A DNA stretch of 64,000 nt, taken from assembly GCA_012959695.1 (NCBI GenBank), contig DUCS01000006.1, positions 96,705 through 160,704 on the forward strand, in the 5' to 3' direction. Below, piece after piece: positions 1 through 10,422 of this stretch (position 1 is the first letter of the stretch; every line of letters starts with the position of its first letter). The DNA comes from Cycloclasticus sp. GTDB lineage: Bacteria; Pseudomonadota; Gammaproteobacteria; Methylococcales; Cycloclasticaceae. Below the pieces are notes generated by a model. The model searched no databases. It worked only from the letters and a program-made list of their open reading frames with translations, and was not told the DNA's origin. The translations under genes and the position numbers were made by a program.

Positions 1-1
1 G

Positions 2-514
2 ATTATTCGTGATGCACCAAAGCCAGTGATAGCAAAAGTGCAAGGTTATGCGATTGGTGGCGGTAACGTATTTGCCACTATTTGTGACATGACCATTGCA
101 TCTGAAAAAGCTGTCTTCGGTCAAGTGGGGCCTAAAGTTGGCTCTGTAGACCCAGGTTTTGGAACCGCTTATTTAGCCCGTGTTGTTGGTGAGAAAAAAG
201 CACGCGAAATTTGGTATATGTGCCGTAAATATTCTGCACAAGAAGCACTTGATATGGGGTTAGTTAATGCCGTAGTCGCGCACGACCAACTCGATGCAGA
301 AGTTGAAAAATGGTGTGATGAAATTATGCAAAAAAGTCCAACAGCCATTTCAATTGCTAAACGCTCATTTAATGCAGATTCAGAAAACATACGCGGGATT
401 GGTGCACTTGGTCTACAAGCCTTAGCGCTTTATTACGATACCGATGAATCTCAAGAAGGCGTTAAAGCGTTTAATGAAAAACGTAAACCAGATTTCCGTC
501 AATTTAAAAAATAA
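2..514 (+). CDS. badI: BadI-like 2-ketocyclohexanecarboxyl-CoA hydrolase (crotonase/MenB superfamily), 5' truncated by window edge
   Basis: Open frame from the window start ([72 protein letters not shown]...[11 protein letters not shown]); resembles BadI/MenB ring-closing or ring-opening crotonases. Confidence 0.8.
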   Translation: MIRDAPKPVIAKVQGYAIGGGNVFATICDMTIASEKAVFGQVGPKVGSVDPGFGTAYLARVVGEKKAREIWYMCRKYSAQEALDMGLVNAVVAHDQLDAEVEKWCDEIMQKSPTAISIAKRSFNADSENIRGIGALGLQALALYYDTDESQEGVKAFNEKRKPDFRQFKK

Positions 515-1116
515 TGGCTAACAAAAGTCCGAAGGTGTTTTCAATTGATGGTGTCATTCCCGTCATTCACCCTACGGCGTTTGTTGATAGTACAGCCGTT
601 GTTATTGGTGATGTGGTAATTGGGGCGAATTGTTATATTGGGCCCAATGTATCGCTACGGGGCGATATGGCGGCTATAGAGATTGGCGAAGGCTCTAATA
701 TCCAAGATAATTGCACCCTGCATTGCATGACGGGCATACCCACCATTGTTGGGGAGTGGGGGCATATTGGCCACGGTGCTGTTGTTCATAGCGCATGTTT
801 GGAAAAAAATGTGCTGGTAGGGATGAATGCGGTGGTCATGGATGAATCCATCGTTGGTGAGAACAGCGTTGTCGCAGCCATGGCTTTTGTTAAAACGGGC
901 ATGCAAATACCTAATAATAGTTTAGTTGCTGGTGTACCCGCCCGTATTATTCGTAGCCTAAAACCTGAAGAAATTGAATGGAAACGTGATGGCACCCGTT
1001 GCTACCACGAATTAGTTGAACGGTGCCATGCTTCGTTGGAAGCTGTTGATGCACTCACAGAAAAAGAAAATAACCGACCGTCTTTGAAAGTCAGCATGAT
1101 TGATAAGAAGGCCTAA
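514..1116 (+). CDS. Hexapeptide-repeat gamma-carbonic anhydrase / PaaY-like protein
   Basis: Left-handed beta-helix hexapeptide pattern (VIGDVVIGANCYIGPNVSLRGDMAAIEIGEGSNIQDNCTLH...GHIGHGAVVHSACLEKNVLVGMNAVVMD). Confidence 0.8.
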   Translation: MANKSPKVFSIDGVIPVIHPTAFVDSTAVVIGDVVIGANCYIGPNVSLRGDMAAIEIGEGSNIQDNCTLHCMTGIPTIVGEWGHIGHGAVVHSACLEKNVLVGMNAVVMDESIVGENSVVAAMAFVKTGMQIPNNSLVAGVPARIIRSLKPEEIEWKRDGTRCYHELVERCHASLEAVDALTEKENNRPSLKVSMIDKKA

Positions 1117-1153
1117 TCGTCGTTGATGATGAACAAACAGTAAGGAGAACAGT

Positions 1154-2353
1154 GTGGATTTAAATTACAGCCCTGAAGAACAAGCATTTCAACTGGAAGT
1201 GCGAGAGTTTCTGCGTACACATTACCCCAAAGATATTCAAGAAAAGGTGGCTAATGGCATTGCACTAAAAAAGGATGATTATGTCCGTTGGCAGAAAATA
1301 CTCTACAAAAAAGGTTGGGTTGCTCCAGGGTGGCCAAAAAAATATGGCGGTACGGGGTGGACGCCTGTTCAAAAATATATTTTTGAAGAAGAATGTGGTG
1401 CAGCCAACTGCTTAAGGCTGGTTGCATTTGGCCTAGTGATGCTTGGCCCCGTTTTATTAGAATTTGGTTCTGAAGAACAAAAGCAGCAGTACCTACCGGA
1501 TATTTTGGAAAGTAACCTGTGGTGGGCTCAAGGCTATTCTGAACCAAACTCCGGTTCTGACTTGGCATCGTTACAAACCAAAGCGGAAAAAGTTGGCGAC
1601 CATTACATTGTTAATGGCTCTAAAACATGGACAACACACGGTCACTACGCAGATAAAATCTTCACATTGGTTAGAACAAGCCAAGAAGATAGAAAACAAA
1701 AAGGCATTAGCTTCTTACTCATCGATATGGATGATCCTGGCGTTACCGTAGATCCAATTATCACTGTTGATGGTATGCACGTGGTTAACCAAGTGTTTTT
1801 TGATAACGTTAAAGTGCCGGTTGAAAACATCGTTGGCAAAGAGGGTGATGGTTGGACAATCGCCAAATACTTATTGCAGCACGAGCGCACAAACATCGCT
1901 CAAGTGCCACGTTCTAAAACTCAAATTGCACGTTTGAAAGCATTGGCAACAAAGCAACAAAGTAACGGTAAGCCTTTATTAGAAGATGAACGTTTTAGAA
2001 GCAAGATAGCAGAGATTGAAGTTGAGCTGATGGCGCTAGAAATGACCAGTCGTCGTGTGTTATCTAAACTGTCTTCTGGTGCGCCTCCTGGTGCTGCGTC
2101 GTCTTTGCTAAAGGTGAAGGGAACAGAGGTTCAACAAGCCATTACCGCTTTATTAATGGAAGCAGTTGGTTATTACGGTTTCCCTTATATGAAAGAGGTG
2201 ATGCTGAATGGTTGGCAAGATGAGCCATCTATTGGCCCTGAAGAGGCAGCTGTGCTCGCACCGCATTATTTTGATTGGCGTAAAACGTCTATCTACGGTG
2301 GCTCGAATGAAATTCAAAAAAACATTATGGCGAAGGCCGTATTGGGTCTTTAG
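1154..2353 (+). CDS. pimC: Acyl-CoA dehydrogenase, PimC-like (pimeloyl-CoA dehydrogenase large subunit)
   Basis: Acyl-CoA dehydrogenase motifs (QGYSEPNSGSDLASLQTKA, YGGSNEIQKNIMAKAVLGL); paired with a smaller ACAD next door. Confidence 0.7.
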   Translation: MDLNYSPEEQAFQLEVREFLRTHYPKDIQEKVANGIALKKDDYVRWQKILYKKGWVAPGWPKKYGGTGWTPVQKYIFEEECGAANCLRLVAFGLVMLGPVLLEFGSEEQKQQYLPDILESNLWWAQGYSEPNSGSDLASLQTKAEKVGDHYIVNGSKTWTTHGHYADKIFTLVRTSQEDRKQKGISFLLIDMDDPGVTVDPIITVDGMHVVNQVFFDNVKVPVENIVGKEGDGWTIAKYLLQHERTNIAQVPRSKTQIARLKALATKQQSNGKPLLEDERFRSKIAEIEVELMALEMTSRRVLSKLSSGAPPGAASSLLKVKGTEVQQAITALLMEAVGYYGFPYMKEVMLNGWQDEPSIGPEEAAVLAPHYFDWRKTSIYGGSNEIQKNIMAKAVLGL

Positions 2354-2376
2354 GCCATTAGGTAAAAGGGTAAATT

Positions 2377-3504
2377 ATGAACTTAGAATTCACAGAAGAA
2401 ATGGTCATGTTGCAAGATGGCTTGAACAAGTTTTTGCAAAATGAATACAATTTTGAAACACGGCAGAAACTGAGCCGAGATGGCATCGGTTACAGTGAAA
2501 GCAATTGGCAGCAATTTGCTGATATGGGCTTATTAGGTGTTCCATTTGAAGAAGAATATGGCGGTTTTGGTTTTGGCCAAACAGGGCTGATTGTCATTAT
2601 GGAAGCCATCGGTAAAGGTTTGGTGGTAGAACCTTACCTCGCCAGCATTATCTTAGGTGGCCAGCTGATTCAACAAGCAGGCTCTGAAGAACAAAAACAA
2701 GCCTTATTGCCTGCGCTAATTGGTGGCGAACTGAAACTTGCGTTTGCCTACGCAGAACAGCAGTCTCGTTATAACTTGGCCGATGTTGCTTGCACGGCTG
2801 AAAAGCAAGGTGAGCAATACGTTCTAAACGGCCATAAATCAGTCGTTTTTAATGCCGAAACAGCCGATAAAATCATTGTGTCCGCTAGAACAAGTGGCAA
2901 CACCATCAGCGAACAAGGCGTTTCATTATTTATTATTGATAAAGCGGCTAATGGTTTAACAGCTAGGCATTACGAAACAGTGGATGGATTGCGTGCGTCT
3001 GATCTGTCTTTTGAAGCGGTGACTGCTGAGGCTGTATTGGGCACAATTGATGAAGCGTTTGCGGTTATTCAAACGGTGATAGATTCAGCAACCGCTGCTA
3101 TTTGTGCGGAGGGTGTAGGTGTTATCAATCAACTACGTGAAAAAACCGTTGAGTATCTTAAGACTCGAAAACAGTTTGGGCAACCTTTGGGGAGTTTCCA
3201 AATACTTCAACATCGTAGCGTCGATATGTTTATGGCAGAAGAACAGATGCGTTCATTGGCTTATTTGGCAGCGATACATGCTACTAGTGATGATAAGGCC
3301 GAATGCGTTAAAAGCGTTAGTGCAGCAAAAATATATTTGGGCGATACCCGTTCAATCGTTGCTGAGCAAGCCGCTCAATTACATGGTGGCATTGGCGTTA
3401 CCGATGAATTAGACGTGGCGCATTACGTAAAACGACTCACTATGCTTAATGCATTATTTGGTGATCGAGATTTCCAAATGCAGCGCTTTTGCCAAGTAAG
3501 TTAA
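2377..3504 (+). CDS. pimD: Acyl-CoA dehydrogenase, PimD-like (small subunit)
   Basis: ACAD fold (QLHGGIGVTDELDVAHYVKRL); immediately follows the PimC-like gene. Confidence 0.7.
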   Translation: MNLEFTEEMVMLQDGLNKFLQNEYNFETRQKLSRDGIGYSESNWQQFADMGLLGVPFEEEYGGFGFGQTGLIVIMEAIGKGLVVEPYLASIILGGQLIQQAGSEEQKQALLPALIGGELKLAFAYAEQQSRYNLADVACTAEKQGEQYVLNGHKSVVFNAETADKIIVSARTSGNTISEQGVSLFIIDKAANGLTARHYETVDGLRASDLSFEAVTAEAVLGTIDEAFAVIQTVIDSATAAICAEGVGVINQLREKTVEYLKTRKQFGQPLGSFQILQHRSVDMFMAEEQMRSLAYLAAIHATSDDKAECVKSVSAAKIYLGDTRSIVAEQAAQLHGGIGVTDELDVAHYVKRLTMLNALFGDRDFQMQRFCQVS

Positions 3505-3513
3505 GGCGTTAAT

Positions 3514-4542
3514 TTGTTAAAGGAATCTTCATCGCTGGAATACCCATTTCAAACTAAACCAGAATTTGGCAAGTTAATTGAGGTATCCGATGGAATATTT
3601 TGGCTGAGAATGCCCATTCCTTTTTCATTAGATCACATCAATTTATGGGTGTTAAAAGATGGTGATGGTTGGGCCCTAATTGACACTGGGTTTTACAGTG
3701 AAGAGTCTGTGGCACTTTGGGAAAATGTACTAGCAGGCCATTGTCATGGTGCAAAAATAACTAAAATTATCGTCACACATTTCCACCCAGATCACGTGGG
3801 TATGGCAGGTTGGCTTACTAATAAAACGGGCGCGCCCTTACATATGAGTAAGGGTGAGTTTGAAATGTTACATATCGCTTGTCAGCCATTTACTGAAGAG
3901 CAAATAATTACTAGAGGCGGTTTTTATCAGCAGTTTGGTTTAGCTGATGAAACGGTTAACAAGCTATTATCTAGAAAAGGAAGTTATGCTGATGGTGTTC
4001 CCAATGCACCGTTATCGTATCAATGCATGGTCGATGGTGAATCTATTGATATTAATGGTGAGAGTTGGCAATTTAATAACTTTGCTGGCCACAGTCCAGA
4101 ACACGTTTGCCTGTTCAATGAACAACGCAATATCCTTATTTCTGGCGATCAAGTCTTGCCGTCTATTTCTCCGAATATCAGTGTGTCATACGCTGCCCCT
4201 GTTTCTGACCCGTTAGCGCACTATTTATCCAGTTTAAGGGCGTTGTCTACATTTCCTGCGGATGCAGTTGTTTTGCCGTCACATGGCCGCGTGTTTAAAG
4301 GCTTACGTGATAGAACGAAGGTATTGATGTCTGGACACCAAGCAGACCTTGAGAAATTACAGGTCTTCTGTCAAACGCCCCGAACAGGGCGTGACGTAAT
4401 GGAAGAACTTTTTGGTGATAGATTAAATTTATTCAATATATTCTTAGCCGTTGGTGAAGCATTGGCTCATTTAAACTGCCTAGTAGGGCAGGATAAGGTG
4501 GTTCGCATTGATGCCCCCGTTATTCAGTATCAAACGAAGTAG
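3514..4542 (+). CDS. Metallo-beta-lactamase fold hydrolase
   Basis: THFHPDHVGMAG metal motif, downstream NFAGHSPEH and SGDQVLP; TTG start. Confidence 0.85.
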   Translation: MLKESSSLEYPFQTKPEFGKLIEVSDGIFWLRMPIPFSLDHINLWVLKDGDGWALIDTGFYSEESVALWENVLAGHCHGAKITKIIVTHFHPDHVGMAGWLTNKTGAPLHMSKGEFEMLHIACQPFTEEQIITRGGFYQQFGLADETVNKLLSRKGSYADGVPNAPLSYQCMVDGESIDINGESWQFNNFAGHSPEHVCLFNEQRNILISGDQVLPSISPNISVSYAAPVSDPLAHYLSSLRALSTFPADAVVLPSHGRVFKGLRDRTKVLMSGHQADLEKLQVFCQTPRTGRDVMEELFGDRLNLFNIFLAVGEALAHLNCLVGQDKVVRIDAPVIQYQTK

Positions 4543-4562
4543 TTTCAATCGAAGGAGTAAAG

Positions 4563-4988
4563 ATGAGTGACTATGTAAAATATGGCAGCATGAAGGAAGG
4601 GGATAACTTCCTTGATCCGGCACCTGCCTTTGATGTAACAGAGGACGTTGTTGATAAATACATGGCGTCAACAAACGACAATACACCAGCGTTAAAAGAG
4701 CTTAATAGCGATGGTAAACGTATCGCGCCTCCTATGCTTGCCGCTGTTTATGTTATTGATGCGTTGCGTACTAGAGTGGGCCCACCGGGCGGCATTCACG
4801 CCAAACAACAATTTAAATTTCATAGACCTGCTGTTATCGGCGAAACCTTGTTTACATCAGCGGTCGTCCTAAAGATGTACGAACGCAAAGGACGAAATTA
4901 CGTTGAAATGACAACAGAAACAAAAAATCAGCAGGGTGAGTTAATCACAAGCGGCATGATTACACGTATTTGGGGGAAAGAGTCATGA
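4563..4988 (+). CDS. MaoC-like / FAS1-like hot-dog dehydratase domain protein
   Basis: Hot-dog fold composition (IAPPMLAAVYV..., GGIHAKQQFKFHRPAVIGETLFTSAVV). Confidence 0.65.
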   Translation: MSDYVKYGSMKEGDNFLDPAPAFDVTEDVVDKYMASTNDNTPALKELNSDGKRIAPPMLAAVYVIDALRTRVGPPGGIHAKQQFKFHRPAVIGETLFTSAVVLKMYERKGRNYVEMTTETKNQQGELITSGMITRIWGKES

Positions 4989-5413
4989 GTAACGTTGAAT
5001 CCCTACAGCAATACAAAGGCCTTTCTGTTGGCGATAATTTGCCGGAACTAATTCAAGCGGTTGATCAGAATATGATTGATGCCTATGCTGACGCTTCGGG
5101 TGACATTAACCCCTTACACATTGACCCTGAGTTTGCAAAAACCACTTTTTTTGGTCGTACCATCGCACATGGCTTACTAACATTAGCTTTTGTATCACGC
5201 GTATTATCACAATGGAATTGGAACGGCTGGGCCTATGGTGGTGAATTAAATGTCGCTTTTTTAGGGCCTGTTTACCCTGGCGATACCGTTCGTGTCAGTG
5301 GTGAAATAGAATCAATAGAGCACCGAGATGATGGCGTGTATGCGTGTTGTCAGTTAGTGTGCCATTGCGCCGAAAAAGCCGTTGTTAAAGGGTACGCCAT
5401 TTGTAAAATTTAA
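4970..5413 (+). CDS. MaoC-family dehydratase
   Basis: DINPLHIDPEFAKTTFFGRTIAHGLLTLAFVSR MaoC hydratase motif. Confidence 0.85.
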   Translation: MGERVMSNVESLQQYKGLSVGDNLPELIQAVDQNMIDAYADASGDINPLHIDPEFAKTTFFGRTIAHGLLTLAFVSRVLSQWNWNGWAYGGELNVAFLGPVYPGDTVRVSGEIESIEHRDDGVYACCQLVCHCAEKAVVKGYAICKI

Positions 5414-5441
5414 CTCATTGTTAAATCAAAAGAGAAGAGTC

Positions 5442-6821
5442 ATGTCATATATCAAAGAAGGGGCGTTAGCTAAAAAAGATGAGCCTTGTTATCACCCCAT
5501 TGAAGTGATGGCTCAAGCAGATATTATTGAACTGCAAGAACAAAAACTACAGCAACAAATGCTGTATCTAAAACAGAACTCTACCTTGTATCAAAACAAG
5601 TTCGCTGAAGCCGGCATAGCCTTTGATGACATTAAAACCTTAGAAGATTTAGCCACCATTCCATTTACTGTCAAACAAGATTTACGCGACAGTTTGCAGG
5701 CTGAACCACCGTTTGGCCAACATCGCGCTGCTGATTTAAACGACATTATTCAAATGCAAGCATCGTCTGGTACAACGGGTAGCCCAGCCTACGTTGCGCT
5801 AACAGAGAATGACTTACTGATGTGGAATGAGTTAAGCGCACGCGGCTTCTTTGCCTGCGGCGTAAACCCCGGTGACTTTGTGTTGCATGGCTTTTCTATG
5901 AGCAAAGGCTTTGTTGGTGGTATACCTTGCGTGCAAGCACTGCAATATATGGGGGCTATTGATATTCCCGTGGGTGCTGATGGCGGTGTAGACCGTTTGC
6001 TAAGAGCTTGCGCAGACATCAAACCCAGAGTGGTGATTGGTGCCCCCAATTTTTTATTACACGTGGCATCACAAGCAAAAAGTATCCTTGGTATCGATGC
6101 GAAAGATTTAGGCGTTGAACAATTAGTGGTTGGTGGCGAGCCCGGTGGTGGCATTCCTGCTATACGCGAAGCCCTTGAAGCGGCATGGGGTGCGAAAGTC
6201 TGTGAAATGATGGGTGGTACAGATTTAGGTGTTATTTACTGGGGTGAATGTGACCAGCAAGACGGCATGCACATGATATGTCAGGATCATATCATTGTTG
6301 AACTGATAGACCCTGAAACAGAACAAGTCATTGAATTTACCAAAGGGGCGACAGGCGAACTGGTCTATACCGCGATTGGACGCGAAGCATCACCCGTAGT
6401 TCGTTTTAAAAGCGGCGACCACATTGTCGTTATTGACACCGAATGTGGCTGCGGTCGTACAGGGCCAAAGATACGTTGTTTTGGCCGCACAGATGATATG
6501 TTAATCGTGCGTGGTATTAATGTATTTCCATCCGCTATTCAAGACCTTGTACTGCAAATGCAGCCCGACACTAACGGTGTGATGCGTGTATGGGCCGATT
6601 TTGAAGGCCACACGACTCAATCTAACCTAAAGGTCATTGTTGAAAGAGGCAGTAACCATAACAACGCACAAGATGCATCCTTAATAGAGAAAATTGAAAC
6701 AACTATTAGAAACAGCCTGTCGTTTAAAGCGCAAGTTATTTTAGTGGATGCCAATAGTTTTGAAAAACCCGGCGTCGCCAAGGTTGCTTTAACCCTGCGC
6801 GATGCGCCCAATTTTATTTAA
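5442..6821 (+). CDS. PaaK-like AMP-forming acyl-CoA ligase
   Basis: QASSGTTGSP P-loop, MMGGTDLGV, GELVYTAIGREASPVVRFKSGDH; likely start MSYIKEG at 5442 rather than ORF start 5382. Confidence 0.8.
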   Translation: MSYIKEGALAKKDEPCYHPIEVMAQADIIELQEQKLQQQMLYLKQNSTLYQNKFAEAGIAFDDIKTLEDLATIPFTVKQDLRDSLQAEPPFGQHRAADLNDIIQMQASSGTTGSPAYVALTENDLLMWNELSARGFFACGVNPGDFVLHGFSMSKGFVGGIPCVQALQYMGAIDIPVGADGGVDRLLRACADIKPRVVIGAPNFLLHVASQAKSILGIDAKDLGVEQLVVGGEPGGGIPAIREALEAAWGAKVCEMMGGTDLGVIYWGECDQQDGMHMICQDHIIVELIDPETEQVIEFTKGATGELVYTAIGREASPVVRFKSGDHIVVIDTECGCGRTGPKIRCFGRTDDMLIVRGINVFPSAIQDLVLQMQPDTNGVMRVWADFEGHTTQSNLKVIVERGSNHNNAQDASLIEKIETTIRNSLSFKAQVILVDANSFEKPGVAKVALTLRDAPNFI

Positions 6822-6835
6822 CCAACTGAATAACC

Positions 6836-8446
6836 ATGTCGATTATAAAAACAATAATTAATACGCAGTCTGACAATTTTGTAGAAAACCGAGACTTTTA
6901 TTCAGAGCGTATAAAAGATTTACATCAACGCCGTCACCGCGCACACGCTGGTGGCCCTGAAAAAGCGAGGAAGCGTCACACAGAACATCGTGAACAAATC
7001 CTTCCACGGGATCGCATACGTTTAATACTCGACCCAGGCTCTCCTTTTTTAGAATTAGGCGAGTTGGCAGGCGATAATCTACCCGAAGGCACGCAAGCGG
7101 GCGCGAGTATTATCACGGGCATTGGGCTCATCAATAATCGTCAATGCATGATTATCGTTAACGATGCAACGGTGAAAGGTGGAACATACTACCCAATGAC
7201 ATGCAAAAAACACGTACGCGCTCAAACCTTTGCAATTCAACATCGCTTACCGTGCGTAACCATGGTGCAAAGCGGTGGCGCATTTTTACCTGAACAAGAA
7301 GGTATCTTTCCAGACGAAGGGATGTTTGGCAGCATTTTTGTCAATCAAATAGAAATGTCAGGGCAGGGAATCCCACAAATTGCCATCGTCATGGGCTCAT
7401 CCACAGCTGGTGGCGCGTATATTCCCGCTTTATGTGATGAGATTGTAATTGTTCGCGGTAAAGGATTTATGTACTTAGGCGGCCCACAATTAGTGGAAGC
7501 CGCCACCGGTGAAAAAGTCGGTCACGAAGAGTTAGGTGGTGCTGAAATGCACTGTCGCGATAGTGGCGTAACCGATCACATTGCTGAAGATGACGCGCAT
7601 GGTTTGAATATTGTTAGAGACATAGTACGCAATTTAGGCAACCTACCTACTCAGCGGTGGGATGTGGCCGAGTCAGTTGAACCTTTGTACCCAATTGAAG
7701 AGATATATGGCCTGATTAATAAAGACACCAAAGTACCAAATGCCAATCGAGAAATACTGGCGCGTTTGGTCGATGGCAGTAATTTTGATGAATTTAAGGC
7801 AAATTACGGCGACACTTTGATGTGTGGTTTTGCCAAAATACACGGTTTTGAAATTGGTGTTTTGGCCAATAATGGCGTGATGTTTAGTGAGTCCGCTAAG
7901 AAAGGCGCCCACTTTATTAACTTGTGTTGCCAACGAGATATTCCCTTATTATTTATGGCAGATGTACCTGGCTTTATGGTCGGTGAACACGCCGAGCGTG
8001 GCGGCATCGCTAAAGATGGCGCTAAGTTTATTACCGCTATGTGCTCTGCAAAAGTTCCTAAATATACCTTGATCACGGGGGGCTCTTATGGGGCCGGTTA
8101 TTTGGCTATGTGTGGCCGACCCTTTAAACCCAATGCCATGCTGTCTTGGCCGTCAGGTCGCTCTGGCATTATGGGGCCAGAACAAGTCGCCAATACTTTG
8201 GCAACGGTTCGTGAAGATATTTTGAAACGCGAAGGCAAAACGTGGACGGAAGATGAACGCGAAGAATTTAAAGCGCCACATCGGAAACGTTTTGAAGACT
8301 CTGAAGATGCGTATAACTTTGCCTCAAAACTTTGGTATGACGCGGTTATTGATCCGGTCGAGACGCGCGAAACGTTCGCACTGTTACTTGATTTAGCTGG
8401 GCGTTCACCCAAAGTAGACACAAAATTCGGGGTATTTAGACAATGA
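6836..8446 (+). CDS. Acyl-CoA carboxylase, carboxyltransferase (beta) subunit
   Basis: Carboxyltransferase motifs ([44 protein letters not shown]). Confidence 0.9.
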   Translation: MSIIKTIINTQSDNFVENRDFYSERIKDLHQRRHRAHAGGPEKARKRHTEHREQILPRDRIRLILDPGSPFLELGELAGDNLPEGTQAGASIITGIGLINNRQCMIIVNDATVKGGTYYPMTCKKHVRAQTFAIQHRLPCVTMVQSGGAFLPEQEGIFPDEGMFGSIFVNQIEMSGQGIPQIAIVMGSSTAGGAYIPALCDEIVIVRGKGFMYLGGPQLVEAATGEKVGHEELGGAEMHCRDSGVTDHIAEDDAHGLNIVRDIVRNLGNLPTQRWDVAESVEPLYPIEEIYGLINKDTKVPNANREILARLVDGSNFDEFKANYGDTLMCGFAKIHGFEIGVLANNGVMFSESAKKGAHFINLCCQRDIPLLFMADVPGFMVGEHAERGGIAKDGAKFITAMCSAKVPKYTLITGGSYGAGYLAMCGRPFKPNAMLSWPSGRSGIMGPEQVANTLATVREDILKREGKTWTEDEREEFKAPHRKRFEDSEDAYNFASKLWYDAVIDPVETRETFALLLDLAGRSPKVDTKFGVFRQ

Positions 8447-10422
8447 TTAAACGAATCCTAATAGCGAATCGTGGTGAAATTGCCTGCCGCATTGCCCGAA
8501 CCTGCCAAAAACTCGGTATAGAGGCCGTCGCTGTTTATTCAGAGGCCGATAAGAATAGCCGCCACGTTAGAGAAATTGGTCACGCGATTAAACTGGGTGG
8601 TGCCTTAGCATCAGACAGTTATTTAGATATTAATAAAGTGATTACTGCTGCAAAACAAACCGCCTGCGATGCCATCCACCCCGGCTATGGTTTTCTATCT
8701 GAAAACCCAGATTTTGCTGATGCGATAGAAGCCGCTGGTTTGATATTTATTGGCCCGCGCGCCGATAGTTTACGGCGCTTTGGTGATAAATCTGCTGCTA
8801 AAAAAGAAGCCACAAACGCCAATGTTAATGTCATACCGGGCAGTGAAGGAAAACTATCAGACCCAGCGAAAATTGCCGAGTGTGTTAAAAGCATGGCCTT
8901 ACCTGTGATGTTAAAAGCGGCCGCAGGTGGCGGTGGTAAAGGCATGCGCGTGTTGAATAATTTGGACAATTTAGAAGCTGATATAGAATCGGCCATGAGT
9001 GAAGGGTTGCGCGCGTTCTCCGACGATGCTTTATTAGTAGAACAATGTATTAATAACGCACGCCATGTCGAGGTGCAAATAGCCGGTGATGGTGAAGGTA
9101 ATGTTGTGCATTTGTTTGAAAGGGAATGCTCTTTGCAGCGGCGCCATCAAAAAGTGGTGGAAGAAGCCCCTGCTGTTTTCCTAAATGCATCGCTACGCGA
9201 ATCGTTGTTGTCAGCCGCGTGTCGTTTAGGTGAACAAATACAATACCGGGGTTTAGGCACAGTAGAATTTTTGGTGCTAGGCGAGGAGTATTATTTCTTA
9301 GAAGTAAACCCGCGCTTACAAGTTGAGCACCCCGTAACAGAAAGCATAACGGGGCTTGATTTAGTCGAATTACAAATTAGTATTGCAAACGGTAATGGCT
9401 TTGGTTTTGCACAAAGTGACGTAACATCGAATGGGCATGCCATTGAAGTACGCTTATATGCAGAGTCACCGGCACAAAATTTTATGCCCTCTACCGGCAC
9501 AATAGACACGATTGTCTTCCCAAAACACCTACGCGTTGAAACAGGTGTGGACAGCGGTGATGATGTGTCATCTTACTACGACCCGATGATGGCTAAATTG
9601 ATTGCCACAGGCGCAACACGCAATCAGGCATTAGAACGTTTACAGCAAGGGTTAACCGACACAGCCGTGTTGGGTCTGGATAACAATCGTCACTTCTTAC
9701 AAGCGTTGCTGGCGAATGCCGATGTGCAGGCGGATACCATTGATACGGGGACGTTAGATCGTTGGCTGCCAGATTATGCTGAAACAATAGATGAGGCGTT
9801 AGCCGACAGGCAGGCTGCGATAGCCGCTGCACTATGGATGCGTCAATACCGTGAAGTGGGCAGCAAAAACCCTTGGAAACGCACAGAAGTATTTAGCCAA
9901 TGGGCACTCAGTTCACTGGTGGATACACCCATACACACCGTGGTGCTAAAGCACACTGAGGCAGAGTGGAATATTGCCTTTTTAAGTGTCGATGGCGAAA
10001 GCCAGGTCTCTCTTAATGTGAATGATAAACCCTATCAGGTAGCTTTAAAGGCCGTAGGTAATAGCGCCTATCTTGCGCAGTTTGATGACCTTCGTTTGCC
10101 GATAACGGCCGTTGCCCATAAAGAGGTGATTTATACGCAATCATTGTCGCAGCAAATAACGTTTGAAGTTAACCCTGTGGTGAGCGATAAACTCGGCGAG
10201 TCAGAAGGGCATAACAATATTGTCGCGCCGATGATGGGTGAAATTATTAAAGTACACGTTAAAGAAGGTGACGAAGTGGAAGCAGGGCAACTACTGATTG
10301 TTATGGAATCGATGAAGATGCAGTTACAAATTGAAGCCATTGACGCCGGTACAGTGACTAATATTTATTGTAAAGCAGGGTACAACGTTGCCCGTGGTGC
10401 GGTGGTCGTCGATGTCGAATAG
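8443..10422 (+). CDS. Acyl-CoA carboxylase, biotin carboxylase/BCCP (alpha) subunit
   Basis: RILIANRGEIACRI, GGGGKGMRV, FLEVNPRLQVEHPVTE, C-terminal biotin site MESMKM. Confidence 0.93.
   Translation: MIKRILIANRGEIACRIARTCQKLGIEAVAVYSEADKNSRHVREIGHAIKLGGALASDSYLDINKVITAAKQTACDAIHPGYGFLSENPDFADAIEAAGLIFIGPRADSLRRFGDKSAAKKEATNANVNVIPGSEGKLSDPAKIAECVKSMALPVMLKAAAGGGGKGMRVLNNLDNLEADIESAMSEGLRAFSDDALLVEQCINNARHVEVQIAGDGEGNVVHLFERECSLQRRHQKVVEEAPAVFLNASLRESLLSAACRLGEQIQYRGLGTVEFLVLGEEYYFLEVNPRLQVEHPVTESITGLDLVELQISIANGNGFGFAQSDVTSNGHAIEVRLYAESPAQNFMPSTGTIDTIVFPKHLRVETGVDSGDDVSSYYDPMMAKLIATGATRNQALERLQQGLTDTAVLGLDNNRHFLQALLANADVQADTIDTGTLDRWLPDYAETIDEALADRQAAIAAALWMRQYREVGSKNPWKRTEVFSQWALSSLVDTPIHTVVLKHTEAEWNIAFLSVDGESQVSLNVNDKPYQVALKAVGNSAYLAQFDDLRLPITAVAHKEVIYTQSLSQQITFEVNPVVSDKLGESEGHNNIVAPMMGEIIKVHVKEGDEVEAGQLLIVMESMKMQLQIEAIDAGTVTNIYCKAGYNVARGAVVVDVE

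Noticed and set aside
5789-6154. Long antisense ORFs inside confident genes (e.g. 5789-6154 -, 23500-24027 -, 16729-17226 +, 42642-43016 +, 59714-60253 +)
   Set aside because: They lie opposite strongly conserved coding sequence, have shadow-frame composition (many Ser/Cys/Pro), no RBS and no recognisable domain.
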